Source: Candidatus Zhuqueibacterota bacterium (lineage in GTDB: Bacteria > Zhuqueibacterota > Zhuqueibacteria > Zhuqueibacterales > Zhuqueibacteraceae). From it: a DNA stretch of 43,381 nucleotides. Within the stretch, counting starts at the first letter, position 1, and the number at the start of each line of letters is the position of its first letter. Where the stretch lies: assembly GCA_022616415.1 (NCBI GenBank), contig JAKEEU010000388.1, positions 1 through 43,381 on the forward strand. The letters run 5' to 3'. The position numbers and the translations under genes were made by a program. The notes beneath the pieces are model-generated. The model saw nothing but the letters and a program-made list of their open reading frames with translations, made no database searches and had not been told where the DNA came from. Of this stretch, positions 42,059 through 43,381 are shown one piece after another.

Positions 42059-42096
42059 AAAACAAAAAGGCCATTCAGAGCGCACTCTAAATGGCC
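42059..42096 (-). terminator. Rho-independent terminator after the sigma-54 activator gene
   Basis: On the minus strand GGCCATTTAGAG and CTCTGAATGGCC form a stem with a GCG-containing loop, followed by TTTTTGTTTTT. It would end transcription coming from the activator gene just before the STAS promoter. Confidence 0.85.
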
Positions 42097-42160
42097 GAGG
42101 GGTTTTGAGTTAGATGAGTTTGAAGGTGATTCTTATAATGCGTGCATCATAGCGATCGGT

Positions 42161-42195
42161 TCCCAATATTTTGGGAGGGTCACGAAATGTTGGGA
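42161..42195. promoter_or_regulatory. Palindrome at enhancer distance from the -24/-12 site
   Basis: TCCCAATATTTTGGGA (6-bp perfect arms) at 42161-42176, with another TTGGGA half-site at 42190-42195. It is about 110-120 bases upstream of the -24/-12 promoter, where sigma-54 activators usually bind, so it may be the activator's binding site. Confidence 0.45.
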
Positions 42196-42252
42196 GTTGT
42201 AATTATTCAGATGTCACTAAGTGAAATCTTTGCAAAAAAAGCAAAGACTTTT

Positions 42253-42338
42253 CCGCCGAGCGACACCGAAGACACCGAGATTCACTGAAAAAAGCTTTTG
42301 TTCGGCGACACTCGGTGGTTTCAGCGAAGCTCGGCGGA
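42253..42338. repeat. Palindromic repeat (CCGCCGAG...CTCGGCGG type)
   Basis: An 86-bp imperfect palindrome: left arm CCGCCGAGCGACACCGAAG, right arm with ACTCGGTGG and CTCGGCGG. It lies in the 320-bp non-coding stretch 42097-42418 after the activator gene. Another dispersed repeat; no gene was seen there. Confidence 0.7.
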
Positions 42339-42418
42339 TTAGCTTTTCCTGTTTGGTTCCGGCCCTGGCCTGCTTAGAGCATTGGCAGGGCAGGCTCGTC
42401 CGCATGGGGCTTGAAGCG

Positions 42419-43381
42419 TTACCTTTTCCTTTCGATTCCGAGTTTTTTCATCCTCGCCTCTAACGTCGTTGGCTTCATGCCCAAAAGCTTGGCCGCGCCT
42501 CTTTCCCCGCTCACGCGCCAGCCGGCGGTCTCCAGCACGGAGATAATGTGCTCCCGTTCAAGCTCTTCAAGGGTCGGAATTCGCGACGCCCGCGGCGTGA
42601 CGGAGGGTTTCGGCAGCCACTCGCCTAACTCGAGCCGCGACCCCTGACTGATGATGACCGCCCGCTCGATGATATTCTCCAGCTCGCGCACATTGCCCGG
42701 CCAGGAATAAGCCTGCAAGGCCTCCATTATTTTGGGTGGAATCACTTCGATCTTTTTTCCCAATTTGGTGTTATACTTCAAAACTAAATGCCTGACCAGA
42801 AGCGAAATGTCTTCTTTGCGCTCCTGCAGCGGCGGGAGCCGAATCGGAAAAACATTCAAGCGATAAAAGAGATCCGAGCGAAATTGGTTTTCCTGCACCG
42901 CCTTTTCGAGATCGCGATTGGTGGCGGCGATCACGCGAACCTCGACCTTCAACGTTTGTGAGCTTCCCACGCGCTCGAATTCGCCTTCTTGCAAAACGCG
43001 GAGAAGCTTCGCTTGCAAATCCAGCGGCAGATCGCCGATCTCGTCGAGGAAAATGGTGCCGCCATTGGCCGTCTCGAAGCGGCCGCTTTTGCGGGCCAGA
43101 GCGCCGGTGAATGCGCCTTTTTCATGGCCAAACAGCTCGCTTTCGATGAGACCGGCGGGCAAGGCCGCGCAGTTGACCTTGACCAACACGCTTTCTTTGC
43201 GGCGGCTCAGATTGTGAATGGCGCGCGCAATCAGCTCTTTTCCCGTGCCGGTCTCGCCGAGGATGAGAACACCGGCATCGGTGGGCGCGACGGTCTCCAC
43301 AGCCTGCAGCACTTTTTTAATCGCCTGGCTTCGCCCGATAATCTCCTCGAAGTTGTGTTGGGTTTTGATCTCTTCTTGCAG
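42419..43381 (-). CDS. Sigma-54-dependent transcriptional activator (partial at window end)
   Basis: The C-terminal ~320 residues of an NtrC/FhlA-type activator; the frame is open through the window edge. The AAA+ domain shows Walker A GETGTGKE, the sigma-54-contacting GAFTGA loop, Walker B GGTIFLDEIGDLP, sensor I AATNRDLE and the arginine-finger region FRSDLFYRLNVFPIRLP. After the WPGNVRELEN segment comes a Fis-type HTH (RVSGERGAAKLLGMKPTTLE and RMKKLGI). The N-terminal sensory domain is outside, so the input is unknown. The nearby -24/-12 promoter suggests the STAS operon as a target. Confidence 0.93.
   Translation of the reverse strand: MQEEIKTQHNFEEIIGRSQAIKKVLQAVETVAPTDAGVLILGETGTGKELIARAIHNLSRRKESVLVKVNCAALPAGLIESELFGHEKGAFTGALARKSGRFETANGGTIFLDEIGDLPLDLQAKLLRVLQEGEFERVGSSQTLKVEVRVIAATNRDLEKAVQENQFRSDLFYRLNVFPIRLPPLQERKEDISLLVRHLVLKYNTKLGKKIEVIPPKIMEALQAYSWPGNVRELENIIERAVIISQGSRLELGEWLPKPSVTPRASRIPTLEELEREHIISVLETAGWRVSGERGAAKLLGMKPTTLEARMKKLGIERKR

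Noticed and set aside
1..43381. CRISPR array, tRNA, rRNA or selenocysteine tRNA gene
   Set aside because: No regularly spaced direct repeats and no cloverleaf or rRNA core sequence were recognised; the Sec machinery, if present, lies outside this window.

Overview
The window looks like a chromosomal contig of a Gram-negative member of the FCB group, possibly one of the KSB1/Calditrichota-type candidate lineages. The reasons are a complete type IX secretion (Por) C-terminal sorting domain on the reporter-type protein at 37970-39259, an orphan piece of a second one at 40768-40943, several lipoproteins, mixed ATG/GTG/TTG starts, and many short palindromic intergenic repeats. The phylum is an inference; no rRNA, tRNA or universal marker gene is present.

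Left part (1-12.9 kb). An internally deleted IS1380-like transposase is followed by a small membrane protein. Next comes a YbbA/YbbP-type ABC exporter with a divergent TesA-like esterase, the same neighbourhood as in E. coli. The 3' end of the permease gene is duplicated about 1 kb downstream, with a LamG lipoprotein gene between the copies. After tesA come a class III CoA-transferase, a coiled-coil/membrane-anchor protein, an E. coli-type SerA, a 140-bp palindromic repeat, an envelope protein and a Na+/Ca2+ antiporter.

Middle part (12.9-29.1 kb). Almost everything is on the minus strand and consists of small accessory enzymes: ATP-grasp ligase plus IlvE, hotdog thioesterase, three DinB-fold proteins, GNAT, cupin, PaiB, PhzF, methyltransferases, racemase-fold protein, DJ-1/PfpI, cysteine-synthase-like enzyme, DUF488, an aromatic amino acid decarboxylase and two EamA exporters. 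Several are broken or fused (DJ-1, a 3-hydroxyisobutyrate dehydrogenase tail, a methyltransferase running 92 nt into DinB). The most notable item is at 15940-16629. It is a MerB-like (organomercurial lyase) gene whose in-frame TGA falls at the position of the catalytic Cys159 of MerB. A hairpin with a GGUC apical loop starts at the right distance downstream to be a bacterial SECIS element. I interpret it as a selenocysteine-containing MerB homologue.

Right part (29.1-43.4 kb). This holds a MocR-type regulator, a 5'-truncated chlorite-dismutase-family gene, a PQQ-dependent dehydrogenase and two tandem GT1 (MGT-type) glycosyltransferases. It then has a short stretch with the structure of an integron cassette array: small minus-strand genes (DUF1272, YCII-like, fragments, a truncated DHCW cupin) separated by attC-like palindromes, with no integrase in view. 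Secreted proteins (Por-sorted repeat protein, two lipoproteins including a cupredoxin) follow. Last is a STAS/DUF3307/DUF4242 operon preceded by a -24/-12 (sigma-54) promoter candidate and an upstream palindrome, next to a sigma-54 activator gene that runs off the right edge.

No CRISPR array, rRNA or tRNA was recognised. Coordinates are exact for ORFs; domain limits, repeat ends and percent similarities are by-eye estimates.
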